Part shown: piece after piece, positions 9,702 through 20,251 of the stretch
Layout: every line of letters starts with the position of its first letter
How positions within the stretch are numbered: the first letter of the stretch is position 1
Origin: an uncultured bacterium
Lineage (GTDB): Bacteria > Cyanobacteriota > Vampirovibrionia > Gastranaerophilales > Gastranaerophilaceae
DNA length: 64,000 nt
NCBI GenBank assembly: GCA_947361225.1
Contig: CANAIK010000002.1
Span: 26,877 to 90,876 of the forward strand
Direction of reading: 5' to 3'
The notes under the pieces: generated by a model
Database searches by the model: none
The model's input: the letters and a program-made list of their open reading frames with translations, nothing else
Told to the model about the DNA's origin: nothing
Made by a program: the position numbers and the translations under genes

Positions 9702-11840
9702 ATGAACAAACCAGAAAGTAAAAAAATGGTACTTACGGTTGGTGGGAAAACCGTAGAAATTGAAACAGGAAAATACGCAAAACAAGCAACTTCATCCGTT
9801 ACCGTAAAATGCGGCAATACAATGCTTTTCATCCACGCAACAGTAAGTAAAGAACCAAGAGTCGGAATCGACTTTTTCCCTCTTTTAATAGATTATGAAG
9901 AAAGAATGTCAGCAATCGGGAAAATCCCCGGAGGCTACACAAGAACCGAAGGGCGCTCAAGCGAGAAAGCAATATTAATTTCAAGATTAATCGATAGACC
10001 AATAAGACCCTTGTGGCCCAAAGGATATAGAAACGACGTTCAAATCGTTTCGCAATTATTTGCTTATGATCAAGAAGAACAACCCGATATCTTATCAATA
10101 ATCGGAGCATCGACCGCTCTTATGCTTTCAGGAGCTCCTTTTGAAGGTCCGGTTGGTGCGGTTCGTGTTGGAAGAATCGACGGACAATTTATAATTAACC
10201 CGACCCACAGTCAAGACGAAAAATCCGATATGAATATAGTTATCGCAGGTACCAAAGAATCTGTAATAATGGTTGAGGCGGGCTGTAAATTCGTTAGTGA
10301 AGACGATATTCTATCAGCAGTTGAACTTGCTCAGGTTGAAATTGCAAAACAATGCGAGGCGCAAATTGCTTTTGCAGCTGAGTGCGGGGTTACTAAAGAA
10401 GAATTTGTTAATCCTTATAATACTGAAGAACTTGCTTTAATTATTAAAGAAATCGCTTATGATACCGTGGTTGAGGCTTATCACACTCCCGATAGGGATT
10501 TAAGAAGTGAAAAATTAGACGAAATTAAAAAAGTTGTTAAAGAAAAAATCGAATCCTTAGGAGAAGATCATCCGATAGCTCAAATGATTGAAGAAACAGG
10601 AATTGACTTTGTTGCTGAAGAATTCAAGGCACTTGAGAAAAAAATAATGCGCTCAATGATTAAAAACGAAGGAATTAGAGCAGACGGCAGAAAAACAACC
10701 GAAGTGCGTCCCATTTGGTGTGAAGTTGGAGTTTTGCCCGGAGTTCACGGGAGCGCTGTTTTTACACGTGGTCAAACCCAAATTTTATCAGCTGCAACTT
10801 TAGCCGGTCCCGGAATGGCTCAAGAATTAGACGGGGTTGATCCTATTAAAACAAAAGATTATATGCATAAATATATTTTCCCCGGATTCTCGGTTGGTGA
10901 AGTTAAACCCTTAAGAGGTCCCGGACGTCGTGAAGTGGGTCACGGAAACTTAGCCGAAAGAGCAAATGTTCCTGCACTTCCTTCAAAAGATGATTTTCCT
11001 TATGCAATAAGAGTTACAAGTGATGTTCTTGAATCCAACGGTTCAACTTCTATGGGTTCAACCTGCGCAAGTTCTATGGCGCTAATGGATGCAGGGGTTC
11101 CTGTTAAATGTATGATTGGCGGTGTTGCAATGGGCTTAATCCACGAGGACGATACCGATATCGTATTAACAGATATTCAAGGAATTGAAGATTTCTTAGG
11201 CGATATGGACTTTAAAGTAACAGGAAACGAAACAGGAATTACAGCCCTTCAAATGGATATGAAAATTAAAGGAATTTCAAATCCAACACTAAAAAGAGCG
11301 CTTGAACAAGCCCGTGAAGGCAGATTGCATATAATGGACTGTATGAAAGAGGCAATTAGTGAACCAAGAAAAGAAATTTCACCGAACGCTCCAAGATTAT
11401 TGTCAATGACAATCCCAACAGAAGACATTGGAACAGTAATCGGACCCGGCGGTAAAACAATTCGAGGAATAATTGACGCAACCGGAGCTGAAATCGACAT
11501 TCAAGACGACGGAAAAGTTACGATTACATCTAACGACAAAGAAGGAGCGGAATTGGCTCAAAAAATGATTAAAGATTTAACCTTTAAACCCGAACCCGGT
11601 ATGATTTGCAAGGGTAAAGTCGTAAGAATCATTCCAATCGGAGCTTTTGTTGAACTTGCCCCCGGAAAAGACGGAATGGTACACATTTCACAAATTTGTC
11701 AGGAAAAAATCGAAACAATCGAACCCCACTTAAAAGTCGGTCAACAAGTTATTGTTAAGGTTCAAAAAATCGATGACAAAGGAAGGGTAAACTTAACCAT
11801 TAAAGGTGTAAGTGAAGAAGATAGAGCAAAATTTCAATAA
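9702..11840 (+). CDS. pnp: Polyribonucleotide nucleotidyltransferase
   Basis: Two RNase PH domains, KH (IGPGGKTIRGI) and S1 (GAFVELAPGKDGMVHISQI). Confidence 0.97.
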   Translation: MNKPESKKMVLTVGGKTVEIETGKYAKQATSSVTVKCGNTMLFIHATVSKEPRVGIDFFPLLIDYEERMSAIGKIPGGYTRTEGRSSEKAILISRLIDRPIRPLWPKGYRNDVQIVSQLFAYDQEEQPDILSIIGASTALMLSGAPFEGPVGAVRVGRIDGQFIINPTHSQDEKSDMNIVIAGTKESVIMVEAGCKFVSEDDILSAVELAQVEIAKQCEAQIAFAAECGVTKEEFVNPYNTEELALIIKEIAYDTVVEAYHTPDRDLRSEKLDEIKKVVKEKIESLGEDHPIAQMIEETGIDFVAEEFKALEKKIMRSMIKNEGIRADGRKTTEVRPIWCEVGVLPGVHGSAVFTRGQTQILSAATLAGPGMAQELDGVDPIKTKDYMHKYIFPGFSVGEVKPLRGPGRREVGHGNLAERANVPALPSKDDFPYAIRVTSDVLESNGSTSMGSTCASSMALMDAGVPVKCMIGGVAMGLIHEDDTDIVLTDIQGIEDFLGDMDFKVTGNETGITALQMDMKIKGISNPTLKRALEQAREGRLHIMDCMKEAISEPRKEISPNAPRLLSMTIPTEDIGTVIGPGGKTIRGIIDATGAEIDIQDDGKVTITSNDKEGAELAQKMIKDLTFKPEPGMICKGKVVRIIPIGAFVELAPGKDGMVHISQICQEKIETIEPHLKVGQQVIVKVQKIDDKGRVNLTIKGVSEEDRAKFQ

Positions 11841-11850
11841 AATAAAAATA

Positions 11851-11876
11851 AACCCCTCTTAATTGAGGGGTTTTTA
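11851..11876 (+). terminator. Bidirectional-looking terminator after pnp
   Basis: AACCCCTC-TTAATT-GAGGGGTTTTT. Confidence 0.85.
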
Positions 11877-11877
11877 A

Positions 11878-12300
11878 TTAAATGGACATATTTTTAAATT
11901 CATTATAAGCATTGAGCATTTGGTTTCTAAGTTGAATCGCCATTTGCATTGCAAGATTTGATTTTTGGGCTGAAATCATAACTTCGTGGACACTAATATC
12001 TCCTCCTGAGGCAAATGTCTCAAAATCAGCCTCAGCTCCCCTTTGAACCTGATTCAATTCTTCAATGCTGTTAGAAAAACCGGTTTTTATATCCTGCGCC
12101 ATTTTTGCAACATCGCTAATTTGGTTTTGATTGTTGGAAACCTCAATCCCTCCTTTAATTGGAGTTTCATTCATTGAATTAAAAATTTCATCGAAATTTT
12201 TGTTAATATTATCCTTGGATTCTTGAAAAACTTTGTTATAGTTGCTTATTGAGTTCTCAAAACCATTTAAGATATTTGTGTTAATTGAAAAATTATTCAT
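11878..12300 (-). CDS. fliE: Flagellar hook-basal body complex protein FliE
   Basis: C-terminal GGDISVHEVMISAQKSNLAMQMAIQLRNQMLNAYNEFKNMSI. Confidence 0.9.
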   Translation of the reverse strand: MNNFSINTNILNGFENSISNYNKVFQESKDNINKNFDEIFNSMNETPIKGGIEVSNNQNQISDVAKMAQDIKTGFSNSIEELNQVQRGAEADFETFASGGDISVHEVMISAQKSNLAMQMAIQLRNQMLNAYNEFKNMSI

Positions 12301-12312
12301 TTCCTATTTCCT

Positions 12313-12804
12313 TTATATATTAAGCGCACTTTGAATCATAGTTTTTGTGGTTTGCGCTAAAGTAACGTTCGCTTCATAAGCTCTTGAGGCTGAAACCAGA
12401 TTCACCATTTCCTCAACAACATTTATATTGGGAAGTTCAACATATCCATTCTCATCGGCATCAGGATGGTTGGGATCGTATATAATTTTAGTGGGATTTT
12501 GCGCATCCGTTATTGAATCGACCTGAACCCCTTTGGCAATGATATTTTCTGACTGGCTCACCCCGCCTTTTAAATAAGGCTCATTATTTTGGTTGTATTC
12601 AACCTTTGCGTTGCCGTTGGGGAAATTAAAACCGTTTTTAATAGCCATTTCTCTAAAGTTTACCTGTTTTTTATGATAAACCTCTTTTTCACCCTTGGCG
12701 TTTCTTGTTGTGTTAACATTTGCAATGTTTGATGACAAAGTATCCATTTTTATTCTTTGTGCGTGCATTCCACTGGATGCTATATCAAAAATTTCAAAAC
12801 CCAT
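12313..12804 (-). CDS. flgC: Flagellar basal-body rod protein FlgC
   Basis: FDIASSGMHAQRIKMDTLSSNIANVNTT and NVVEEMVNLVSASRAYEANVT. Confidence 0.93.
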   Translation of the reverse strand: MGFEIFDIASSGMHAQRIKMDTLSSNIANVNTTRNAKGEKEVYHKKQVNFREMAIKNGFNFPNGNAKVEYNQNNEPYLKGGVSQSENIIAKGVQVDSITDAQNPTKIIYDPNHPDADENGYVELPNINVVEEMVNLVSASRAYEANVTLAQTTKTMIQSALNI

Positions 12805-12821
12805 ATTTATAAATCCTTATT

Positions 12822-13286
12822 CTAGTTTTGTCCCTTAATTACTTGTTCTAGTTGCGTATATGATTTCGATAGCAAAGAAGCTACGGTTTGGTATTGCATT
12901 GCGGTTTTAGCCTCCCCCATCATTTCTTCTTCAATATTAACGTTATTATTGTCTAAACCAAGAGGATCCGATGTATCAACCTCAATATCAACCGAAAAAC
13001 CGTCTTTTGTGTTGGAATTTAAAAAAGCAAGTCTAGCCGGGTCCTGAGACTTAAGAAGTTGAGTCGGATTCTGTTTATAAAGATTCGAATTCTCAATTTT
13101 AATGTTTTCTTTCTCATTCTCTCTTTCAATAACGTTTCTTAAGTTGGATTCAAACGAAACTTCTTTTCTTTGATAATTAGGAGTTAGAACATTAGCGGTA
13201 TTAGACCCAATCGCCTTTTGACGCTCATAAAGTCCGTCGAGCGCTAAGTGGGCAATATCTTTTGTTCTATTTGAAATAATATCCAT
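12822..13286 (-). CDS. flgB: Flagellar basal-body rod protein FlgB
   Basis: LALDGLYERQKAIGSNTANVLTPNYQRKEVSFE; position before flgC. Confidence 0.88.
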   Translation of the reverse strand: MDIISNRTKDIAHLALDGLYERQKAIGSNTANVLTPNYQRKEVSFESNLRNVIERENEKENIKIENSNLYKQNPTQLLKSQDPARLAFLNSNTKDGFSVDIEVDTSDPLGLDNNNVNIEEEMMGEAKTAMQYQTVASLLSKSYTQLEQVIKGQN

Positions 13287-13295
13287 AGTTTTTCC

Positions 13296-14513
13296 TTATC
13301 TAACTTTCGCACAAGGTACAAAAAGAGCGAAAATGGTTTCTTTTTCATCGCTTTTTTCTAATTCCAAGACTCCAAATTGGGAATCAATGTATTTTTTGCA
13401 AACGCTCAAACCCACGCCCCATCCGTCTTTTTTGGTTGTAAATCCCTGGTTAAAAATTTTTGCTTGATTGTCTTTTTCAATTGGTTTTCCGTGGTTTATA
13501 ATTGAAATTTTAATCTTAGTGTCAATTTGTTCGATTTTTATAATAATATTGTCATTCTCAGTTGAATCGTGTGCGTTTTTTATAATGTTATTAAGAATAA
13601 TTAAAAATTTCTCACTATCAACAAACCCGTTCGCCTCAATATCGGCAATTTCATCTACAAGAATAATTTTATTGTTTTTTTCCTTAAGAATTAAAGAATA
13701 AGTTTTTATTGATTCTTGAATAATCTCTTTAATATTTTTTTCACAAAGATTAACCAAATCCAAATTTTTAAACAACTCCAATTGCGATTTTATAAGTTGA
13801 ATCGATTTTTTAATCGGTTCAATTGTTTTTGTATCATTTGTTTTTTTCTCAAAAATTCGGCTGTAGATATCCAGTATGCTGAGTTGATTTTTTATCTCGT
13901 GCGCAACCTGTCTTACCCCTTGATAAATTTCGTTTCTCAAATTTTTGTTTGTTTCGTTTATTGTTTCATAGTTTTGTTGAATTTTTAGGTTGTATTCGCT
14001 TTCCTTATAAGATTCATTAAGTTGATTAACAAGATTCAAAACTGCCTCGTTCATAAGGTCGTTTTCCCTTCTTTCAGGGCGATATTCATAAAATTTTTCA
14101 TCATAGTTAACCAAAAACGAACTCTTTAATGTTTCATAGACCTCAAAAACCAACTTGGAGTTAATTTTTAAATAAATTTCGTATTTATCATCGACCCCTC
14201 GAAACAAAAAAGCACAATTGTATCTTCTTGAATTAAGGACAACAAAACCGATTTTTTCAATATCGAATTTTTCGAATTCATAGTCATTAAAAGTTTTTAG
14301 AATGATATTCTTAGAATATTCAATCCGTCTTATTAAACTATCAATTCCAACGATTTTTTCGAAATATGAAAAAACAACCGAAGGAGTGTTATTTTTTGCA
14401 ATCGGCTCTAAAACACTTCTTATTAGTGCTTTTACAGATTCAAAAGAATATAATTCTACTTGAATTAAATCGTTTCTGCTAAAATATTTACTAAAACGTT
14501 GTTTTTGTTTCAT
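13296..14513 (-). CDS. Sensor histidine kinase
   Basis: H-box AHEIKNQLSILD, N-box and G-box (KKDGWGVGLSVCKKYID). Confidence 0.85.
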   Translation of the reverse strand: MKQKQRFSKYFSRNDLIQVELYSFESVKALIRSVLEPIAKNNTPSVVFSYFEKIVGIDSLIRRIEYSKNIILKTFNDYEFEKFDIEKIGFVVLNSRRYNCAFLFRGVDDKYEIYLKINSKLVFEVYETLKSSFLVNYDEKFYEYRPERRENDLMNEAVLNLVNQLNESYKESEYNLKIQQNYETINETNKNLRNEIYQGVRQVAHEIKNQLSILDIYSRIFEKKTNDTKTIEPIKKSIQLIKSQLELFKNLDLVNLCEKNIKEIIQESIKTYSLILKEKNNKIILVDEIADIEANGFVDSEKFLIILNNIIKNAHDSTENDNIIIKIEQIDTKIKISIINHGKPIEKDNQAKIFNQGFTTKKDGWGVGLSVCKKYIDSQFGVLELEKSDEKETIFALFVPCAKVR

Positions 14514-14533
14514 TGTCCTTGAATCCGATTATT

Positions 14534-14593
14534 ACAAGTGTTGAATAAAACAGAAAAGCGTTTTTTTTGCCTTACTGTTTTATTCAACTTGTA
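14534..14593. repeat. Long inverted repeat between response regulator and kinase genes
   Basis: ACAAGTGTTGAATAAAACAG ... CTGTTTTATTCAACTTGT. Confidence 0.85.
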
Positions 14594-14639
14594 GAATGTG
14601 ATGTAACAAAGGAGACTTTTTTACTTACCATTGATTTTT

Positions 14640-14662
14640 AAGGGTTCAAGTATTGAACCCTT
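14640..14662. repeat. Palindrome AAGGGTTCAAGTATTGAACCCTT
   Basis: Near-perfect dyad just downstream of the response regulator gene; lacks a U-tract on either strand. Confidence 0.7.
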
Positions 14663-14665
14663 AAA

Positions 14666-15388
14666 TTATACAGCAATTTTTTTCGCTTTTGGTTTAAAGC
14701 CTTTATTAATAGCATAAAGAACGGCTTGGGTTTTTTCCTTAACTTGAAGTTTTTGGAAAATATTGTTAACGTGGGTTTTAACCGTGGTTTCAGATATAAA
14801 TAAATCACGGGCAACGTCTTTGTAGGTTGCTCCTTCCAATAAAAGTGAAAGAACTTCTTCTTCTCTATTGGTTAAGTAATGAAGTAAGTTTTCCTCGTCG
14901 TCGTCTGCGTTATTAAGTGCGTTGTTCTCAAAATCTTGGAAATATTCAAAGAATTTAGAACATAGAACATTGGGAAGATAGATTTTGCCCATTGAAACTT
15001 CATCCAATGCTTTTATTAGCTGCGCTGAAACCATAGTTTTTAAGACATAACCCGCAGCCCCTACTTTCATAGCTCGATAAATCAAATCAGCATCATCATA
15101 AGCAGTTAAAACAACCACTCTTGTCTTAACGTTCAATTTTTGAATTTCACTAATTGCGTTAATTCCATCCATTTCTGGCATATTAATATCCATTAAAACG
15201 ATATCGGGTTGGTATTTTTTAATTAAAGAAATTGCAACAGACGCATTTCCTGCATTTGCAATAACTTCATAGTCATTCTCAAGATTAACCAATTCTCGAA
15301 CCCCGGAAGCGTGTTCGTATTTGTCATCTACAACAATGACTTTTTGCTTTCTTTTAAAATCCATTGTTCTTCTCATTAAATCCTCCAA
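14666..15388 (-). CDS. NarL/LuxR-family response regulator
   Basis: REC domain (VLMDINMPEMDG) plus LuxR HTH (LTNREEEVLSLLLEGATYKDVARDLFISETTVKTHVNNI). Confidence 0.92.
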   Translation of the reverse strand: MEDLMRRTMDFKRKQKVIVVDDKYEHASGVRELVNLENDYEVIANAGNASVAISLIKKYQPDIVLMDINMPEMDGINAISEIQKLNVKTRVVVLTAYDDADLIYRAMKVGAAGYVLKTMVSAQLIKALDEVSMGKIYLPNVLCSKFFEYFQDFENNALNNADDDEENLLHYLTNREEEVLSLLLEGATYKDVARDLFISETTVKTHVNNIFQKLQVKEKTQAVLYAINKGFKPKAKKIAV

Positions 15389-15589
15389 AGTATATTTTTT
15401 ATAAATTCTAATTCAATTAATGTAACCAACAATAAAAATATACTTCTTTTGGGCGGTTTAATCATCAATATTAGGGTCGAATTTTAACCTATATAACTTG
15501 GAACTTTGTATCTAGTTCTTGAGATTGAGAAAATAAAAAAAGAGCCGGTATTAACTCAATAATACCGGCAATGGATTATATTTGTAAAT

Positions 15590-16816
15590 TTATTCTTGGA
15601 CTTCTTCTTGAGTTTCAATCTCATCTTCTTCGTCTAGTCCGGTTTGATTAGTTTCTTCAATTGCCTCTTGCGCAATTTCATCAACTGTTTCTTCTTCTTC
15701 GATATAATCTTCTTTTGCATCTTCTTGATAATAAGAATTATCAGCGTTGTTCTCGATTTCTCTTGCTTGACTTTGAGATTTAATATCAATCTTCCATCCG
15801 GTCAATCTGTGCGCTAAACGAACATTCTGACCCTCTCTTCCGATTGCAAGAGAAAGTTGATCGTCAGGAACAATAACAAACGCCTCTTTTCTATCGTCTT
15901 CGTCCGCCAGGATATCAACAGAAATAATTCTAGCGGGAGATAAAGCGTTAACAATATATTCAACAGGATCCTCACTGTATCTTACGATATCGATTTTTTC
16001 ATTTTTTAGTTCACCAACAATGGTTTGGATTCTTGTTCCTCTTGGTCCAATGCAGGCTCCAACCGAATCAACCGAAGGATCATTCGACCAAACGGCAAGT
16101 TTGGTTCTAAATCCTGCCTCTCTTGAAATAGATTTAATTTCAACGATTCCATCTTCAATTTCGGGAACTTCAAGTTCAAATAATTCTCGAACGATTTCGG
16201 CGTGCGCTTGAGAAACGATTACCTGAGGAAGTTTAGAGGTTTCTTTAACATCCAATACAAATACTCTTATTCTATTTCCGGGTTTATAATATTCCCCCGG
16301 AATTTGTTCTCTTGTGGGCATTATAGCGTCAGTTTTTCCGATATTTACAATAACCGCCCTGTCTGTTCTTCTTTGGATAATTCCTGTAATTAAAGTGCCT
16401 TTTTTGGATAAGAATTCATCAAGAACCATTTTTCTTTCAGCCTCACGAATTCTTTGGGTAATAACTTGTTTAGCGCTTTGAGCTGCGATTCTTCCAAAGT
16501 CTTGAGGGGTTACTTCGATTTTTACTTCGTCGCCTATTTCAACGTCTTCGTCCATTTCTTTAGCTGCCTCAAGAGAAATTTCCGTATTTTCATCCTCAAC
16601 TACTTCAACCACCGATTTTGTTCTAAAAACGCCAATTTCACCCGCTTGATCGTCCAAAATTGCCTCAACGTTTTGAGCGTCTTTATCTTTAATATGTTTT
16701 TTATATGCTGCAACCAAAGCATCACACAAAGAACTTACAAGAATTTCTTTGGAAATTCCTTTTTCACGTTCGAATTGTTCAGCTGCTTCAAATAGTGCAG
16801 TTCCTATTTTAATCAT
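15590..16816 (-). CDS. nusA: Transcription termination/antitermination protein NusA
   Basis: S1/KH architecture; SVGACIGPRGTRIQTIVGEL, AIGREGQNVRLAHRLTGWKIDI. Confidence 0.96.
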   Translation of the reverse strand: MIKIGTALFEAAEQFEREKGISKEILVSSLCDALVAAYKKHIKDKDAQNVEAILDDQAGEIGVFRTKSVVEVVEDENTEISLEAAKEMDEDVEIGDEVKIEVTPQDFGRIAAQSAKQVITQRIREAERKMVLDEFLSKKGTLITGIIQRRTDRAVIVNIGKTDAIMPTREQIPGEYYKPGNRIRVFVLDVKETSKLPQVIVSQAHAEIVRELFELEVPEIEDGIVEIKSISREAGFRTKLAVWSNDPSVDSVGACIGPRGTRIQTIVGELKNEKIDIVRYSEDPVEYIVNALSPARIISVDILADEDDRKEAFVIVPDDQLSLAIGREGQNVRLAHRLTGWKIDIKSQSQAREIENNADNSYYQEDAKEDYIEEEETVDEIAQEAIEETNQTGLDEEDEIETQEEVQE

Positions 16817-17321
16817 TATTTTCTCCTTTATTTTTATTAATTTCGATTTTATCGTTTAGTCTTGTATATTGAATTTTATCCAATGGAATAAAAATTTCGC
16901 AATTTTCGAATAAAACCACAATTCCTTTGTTTTCTTGATAATCCAAAAGCTTTACTTCGAGGGTTTTTTGAGCAGTTTCGTCAATTTGGTTTTTTAGTTT
17001 AACAATAACATCGTGATTTTTAAAAATTATATATTCTTTATTGGATTTGAATTTTCTATCAAGCCCGGGACTTGAAACTTCAAGAAAATATTTGTATGGA
17101 ATAAGTTCGTCTAATAAATCCCCCAAACTTCTTGAAATTTTCTCACAATCAAGATGAGTTACTTTATGCGTTGTTGAATAGATAAAAATTCTTAAATAAT
17201 AACGATTATTTTCTTTCTCAAAAGCAATTTCAATGGGAATCAGCCCCAATCTCATTGCAGTATTGTCAATAACAGGAGTTATTGTTTCTATAAGTTCTTT
17301 TTTTGAAAAATGCTCTTTCAT
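16809..17321 (-). CDS. rimP: Ribosome maturation factor RimP
   Basis: Location upstream of nusA; LEVSSPGLDRKFK motif. Confidence 0.9.
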   Translation of the reverse strand: MKEHFSKKELIETITPVIDNTAMRLGLIPIEIAFEKENNRYYLRIFIYSTTHKVTHLDCEKISRSLGDLLDELIPYKYFLEVSSPGLDRKFKSNKEYIIFKNHDVIVKLKNQIDETAQKTLEVKLLDYQENKGIVVLFENCEIFIPLDKIQYTRLNDKIEINKNKGENND

Positions 17322-17455
17322 AATCTTTTTTCTTTAAACGTTTATAAAAAAGAAGAACGCAACGATTGGTTCGAGGCGCTCCAGTTTAAGTTATAAACCA
17401 GTATGTTCTTATTCTACCATATTTTTTTCAAAAAGAAACTTTTTGTTAACAATAA

Positions 17456-18367
17456 TTAAGAATATATTGTTTTGAGCATAACCGCAACGCCGACTTGTTC
17501 GTCTTTTAAGTCTTTTTGGAATCCTTCGTCCGTGTATTTCCCGACCTTGTACTTTTCAGTCCCTGCCCAGATATAAGGACTTTCCATATTGTGATAAACC
17601 TTGTAACCTGTGCCGTTATAGGCTTCAGCGAAATCCAAATATGTTTGATAATCACCCAAAACGATTTTAGGAGCGTGTTTTTTAACGTCTTCAAGAGCAG
17701 CTATTGCAGATTCTTCCCAACTTCTAAATTCGTCCAAATCCCCTCCGTCGTGGAGTCTTTTGTTAAAATTAGCACCGCTTTCCCGACAATGAATTGCGCA
17801 AATAAGTTCCGCCGGAACATTTGTAGCTTGTTCAACGGATTTATATTTATCTTTGTGTTTTTCCCAGTTTCTTAAAAATTTCTTAATTTCTTTCTCTTGA
17901 GAAACCGATAAATCAATTTCAACATCAAATGGTTCAAGAGCCTTTTCACGCAAGTATTTTTCATATTCAAGTTTTGCGTCAAGTTCTCTTGCTTGAATTA
18001 ATTTTTCAAATTCAGCCTCTTGTTTTTTTCTTTTTATTTCTTCAACTTGATCTAAATTTGTTATTGGATTTTTTTCATAAATATCTTCAAAACTAATTGC
18101 TTGAACTTCTTTTGGTTTTGTTATTTCCTTTAAACCAAAAATCGATCCGAGTCCAAGGGTGTTTATCAAGGTAAACAGAGCAATTCTTTGCTTTAATAAA
18201 CTTTTTTTCTTTTTGCATTTTTTTACAGGTTGAATTGGTTTTTCATTCTTTAAAACAAAATCAAAAACTTCGATTTGGGTTTTTTTTGGCTTAAAAGGAA
18301 CAATATTATTTTTTCTATAAGCTAAATTGTATCCGTTATTATAATTTATTGTATTAATCGTATCCAT
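17456..18367 (-). CDS. Hypothetical protein with lysozyme/transglycosylase-like C-terminal domain
   Basis: VPAELICAIHCRESGANFNKRLHDGG...AEAYNGTGY resembles the lysozyme fold. Confidence 0.55.
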   Translation of the reverse strand: MDTINTINYNNGYNLAYRKNNIVPFKPKKTQIEVFDFVLKNEKPIQPVKKCKKKKSLLKQRIALFTLINTLGLGSIFGLKEITKPKEVQAISFEDIYEKNPITNLDQVEEIKRKKQEAEFEKLIQARELDAKLEYEKYLREKALEPFDVEIDLSVSQEKEIKKFLRNWEKHKDKYKSVEQATNVPAELICAIHCRESGANFNKRLHDGGDLDEFRSWEESAIAALEDVKKHAPKIVLGDYQTYLDFAEAYNGTGYKVYHNMESPYIWAGTEKYKVGKYTDEGFQKDLKDEQVGVAVMLKTIYS

Positions 18368-18519
18368 AATTCCAACCTTTTAATTTTATTAAAATAAATT
18401 AGAAAAATAAAATAAATTGATTAAAAACCGATTAATTTTTTACAAATTTTAATATTCTTTAGGAACAAAAAATTTTCTTTGTCGTCTTTCAAGATAAGAA
18501 TTAGTTGAGGAGTAAAAAA

Positions 18520-19440
18520 ATGAGCGAATTTGATTTTATCTATTCTTCTGTAGACGATAATCAAAAGGAAGACGAGGAAATAAAAACTTTTAATATTATC
18601 GCTAATAAAGATGAAATTCTGCAAATGTATTTAAAGGATATTAGCAAAGTTAAACTCTTAAAAAAAGAGGATGAGATTGAACTTGGGAAAAAAATTAAAG
18701 AAGGGGCAAAAAAAGAGGCAATAATTGCCAAAAAGAAACTAATTCAAGCAAATTTAAGACTTGTAATTTCAATTGCCAAAAGATACACGGGTCAAGGAAT
18801 TCTTTTTATGGATTTGGTTCAAGAAGGTTCCTTGGGATTAATTAAAGCAGCGGACAGGTTCGATTACAAGAAAGGTTTTAAATTCTCAACCTATGCAACC
18901 TGGTGGATTAAACAGACAATAATAAGAGCAATTGCAAACGATTCAAGATCAATAAGAATCCCTGTTCATATGGGGGATAAAATAAGAAATTTGAAAAAAG
19001 CTCTTGTTAAGTTGAGTGTAGATTTGGGTCGAGAACCTACAAACGATGAACTGGCGGATTATTTAAAAACAACTCCTAAAAAAATCAAATTGATTAAAGA
19101 ATCGATAATTAAAGAACCCGTTAGTTTTGACACCCCCGTAGCGCAAGACCTTTCTCTAGAGGATTATATTGCGGATAATATTGAGAACGCACCAAGTCAA
19201 AGGATTGAAAAAATCGATTTTAAAAAAGATATTAAATGTGCGCTTAATTTGCTTAATAACAAAGAAAGATTCGTAATTCTTAATCGTTTCGGACTTGATA
19301 ACAGAAATACAAAAACTTTAGAGGAGTTGGGGAAAATTTTAGGATTCTCAAAAGAAAGAATAAGACAAATTGAAATGGAGGGATTGAAAAAATTAAGAAA
19401 ATCTGAAGAAACTCAATATTTAAAAGAATATTTGGTATAA
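18520..19440 (+). CDS. RNA polymerase sigma-70 family factor (RpoD-like, lacks region 1.1)
   Basis: [39 protein letters not shown]; region 4 [27 protein letters not shown]. Confidence 0.93.
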   Translation: MSEFDFIYSSVDDNQKEDEEIKTFNIIANKDEILQMYLKDISKVKLLKKEDEIELGKKIKEGAKKEAIIAKKKLIQANLRLVISIAKRYTGQGILFMDLVQEGSLGLIKAADRFDYKKGFKFSTYATWWIKQTIIRAIANDSRSIRIPVHMGDKIRNLKKALVKLSVDLGREPTNDELADYLKTTPKKIKLIKESIIKEPVSFDTPVAQDLSLEDYIADNIENAPSQRIEKIDFKKDIKCALNLLNNKERFVILNRFGLDNRNTKTLEELGKILGFSKERIRQIEMEGLKKLRKSEETQYLKEYLV

Positions 19441-19447
19441 TATAGAA

Positions 19448-20242
19448 ATGGAACAACTAATTTCAATTAAAAACTTAGAAATGACATATAAAACCGATTC
19501 TTCCTTTTTATCTCCTAAAAAGGAAGAATCAAGGGTTTTAAAAAATATTAATCTTGATATAAACAAAGGTGAAATTGTTTCTTTAGTGGGTGAATCAGGC
19601 TGCGGTAAATCAACTTTAGCTAATTGTATTCTAAAGTTAATAACACCTCAAAAAGGGGAGATTTTTTTCGAAGGGGAAAATATTCTAAGGTTCAACAAAA
19701 AAGAAACTTTCGAATATCGAAAAAAAATTCAAATGATTTTCCAGAATCCATATTCAAGTTTGAATCCTAAAATGAGAATCGAACAAACCCTATTAGAGCC
19801 TTTGTTAATCCATAAAATTATGCCCAAAAAAGAGGCATTATCAAGGGTGGAAGAAATTATCGAGTTAACAGGGATATCAAAATCCGACTTAAAAAAATAT
19901 CCCCACGAATTCTCAGGCGGACAAAGACAAAGAATTGCAATTGCAAGATCTTTGATTCTAAAACCCTGTTTTATTGTTGCGGACGAACCCGTAAGTGCGC
20001 TTGATGTGAGCATTTGCGCTTCTATTATTAATTTGCTTTTAGATTTGAGGGAAAAATTGAACCTTACAATTCTTTTTATTTCCCACGACCTTAATTTGGT
20101 TCGATATCTTAGTGATAAAATTGCAGTTATGAATAAAGGTGAAATTGTTGAATACAACAACACTAAAGAACTTTTTTCAAACCCCGGGGATTGTTATACA
20201 AAATTTTTGTTATCATCAATGAGAGAGGTTAAAATTTTTTAA
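19448..20242 (+). CDS. ABC transporter ATP-binding protein (oligopeptide/dipeptide type)
   Basis: Walker A GESGCGKST, signature SGGQRQRIAIAR, IFQNPYSSLNPKM. Confidence 0.9.
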   Translation: MEQLISIKNLEMTYKTDSSFLSPKKEESRVLKNINLDINKGEIVSLVGESGCGKSTLANCILKLITPQKGEIFFEGENILRFNKKETFEYRKKIQMIFQNPYSSLNPKMRIEQTLLEPLLIHKIMPKKEALSRVEEIIELTGISKSDLKKYPHEFSGGQRQRIAIARSLILKPCFIVADEPVSALDVSICASIINLLLDLREKLNLTILFISHDLNLVRYLSDKIAVMNKGEIVEYNNTKELFSNPGDCYTKFLLSSMREVKIF

Positions 20243-20251
20243 ATTTTCATC

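Noticed and set aside
9829-10110. Minus-strand ORF inside pnp
   Set aside because: Low-complexity shadow ORF opposite a well-supported gene; same logic for 11249..11500, 13468..13988 (+), 16020..16795 (+), 32066..33153 (-), 42752..43087 (+), 61833..62210 (+) and similar track entries.
17330-17440. tRNA (GGTTCGA-like motif) in front of rimP-nusA
   Set aside because: No cloverleaf could be assembled on either strand; the T-arm-like motif is isolated.
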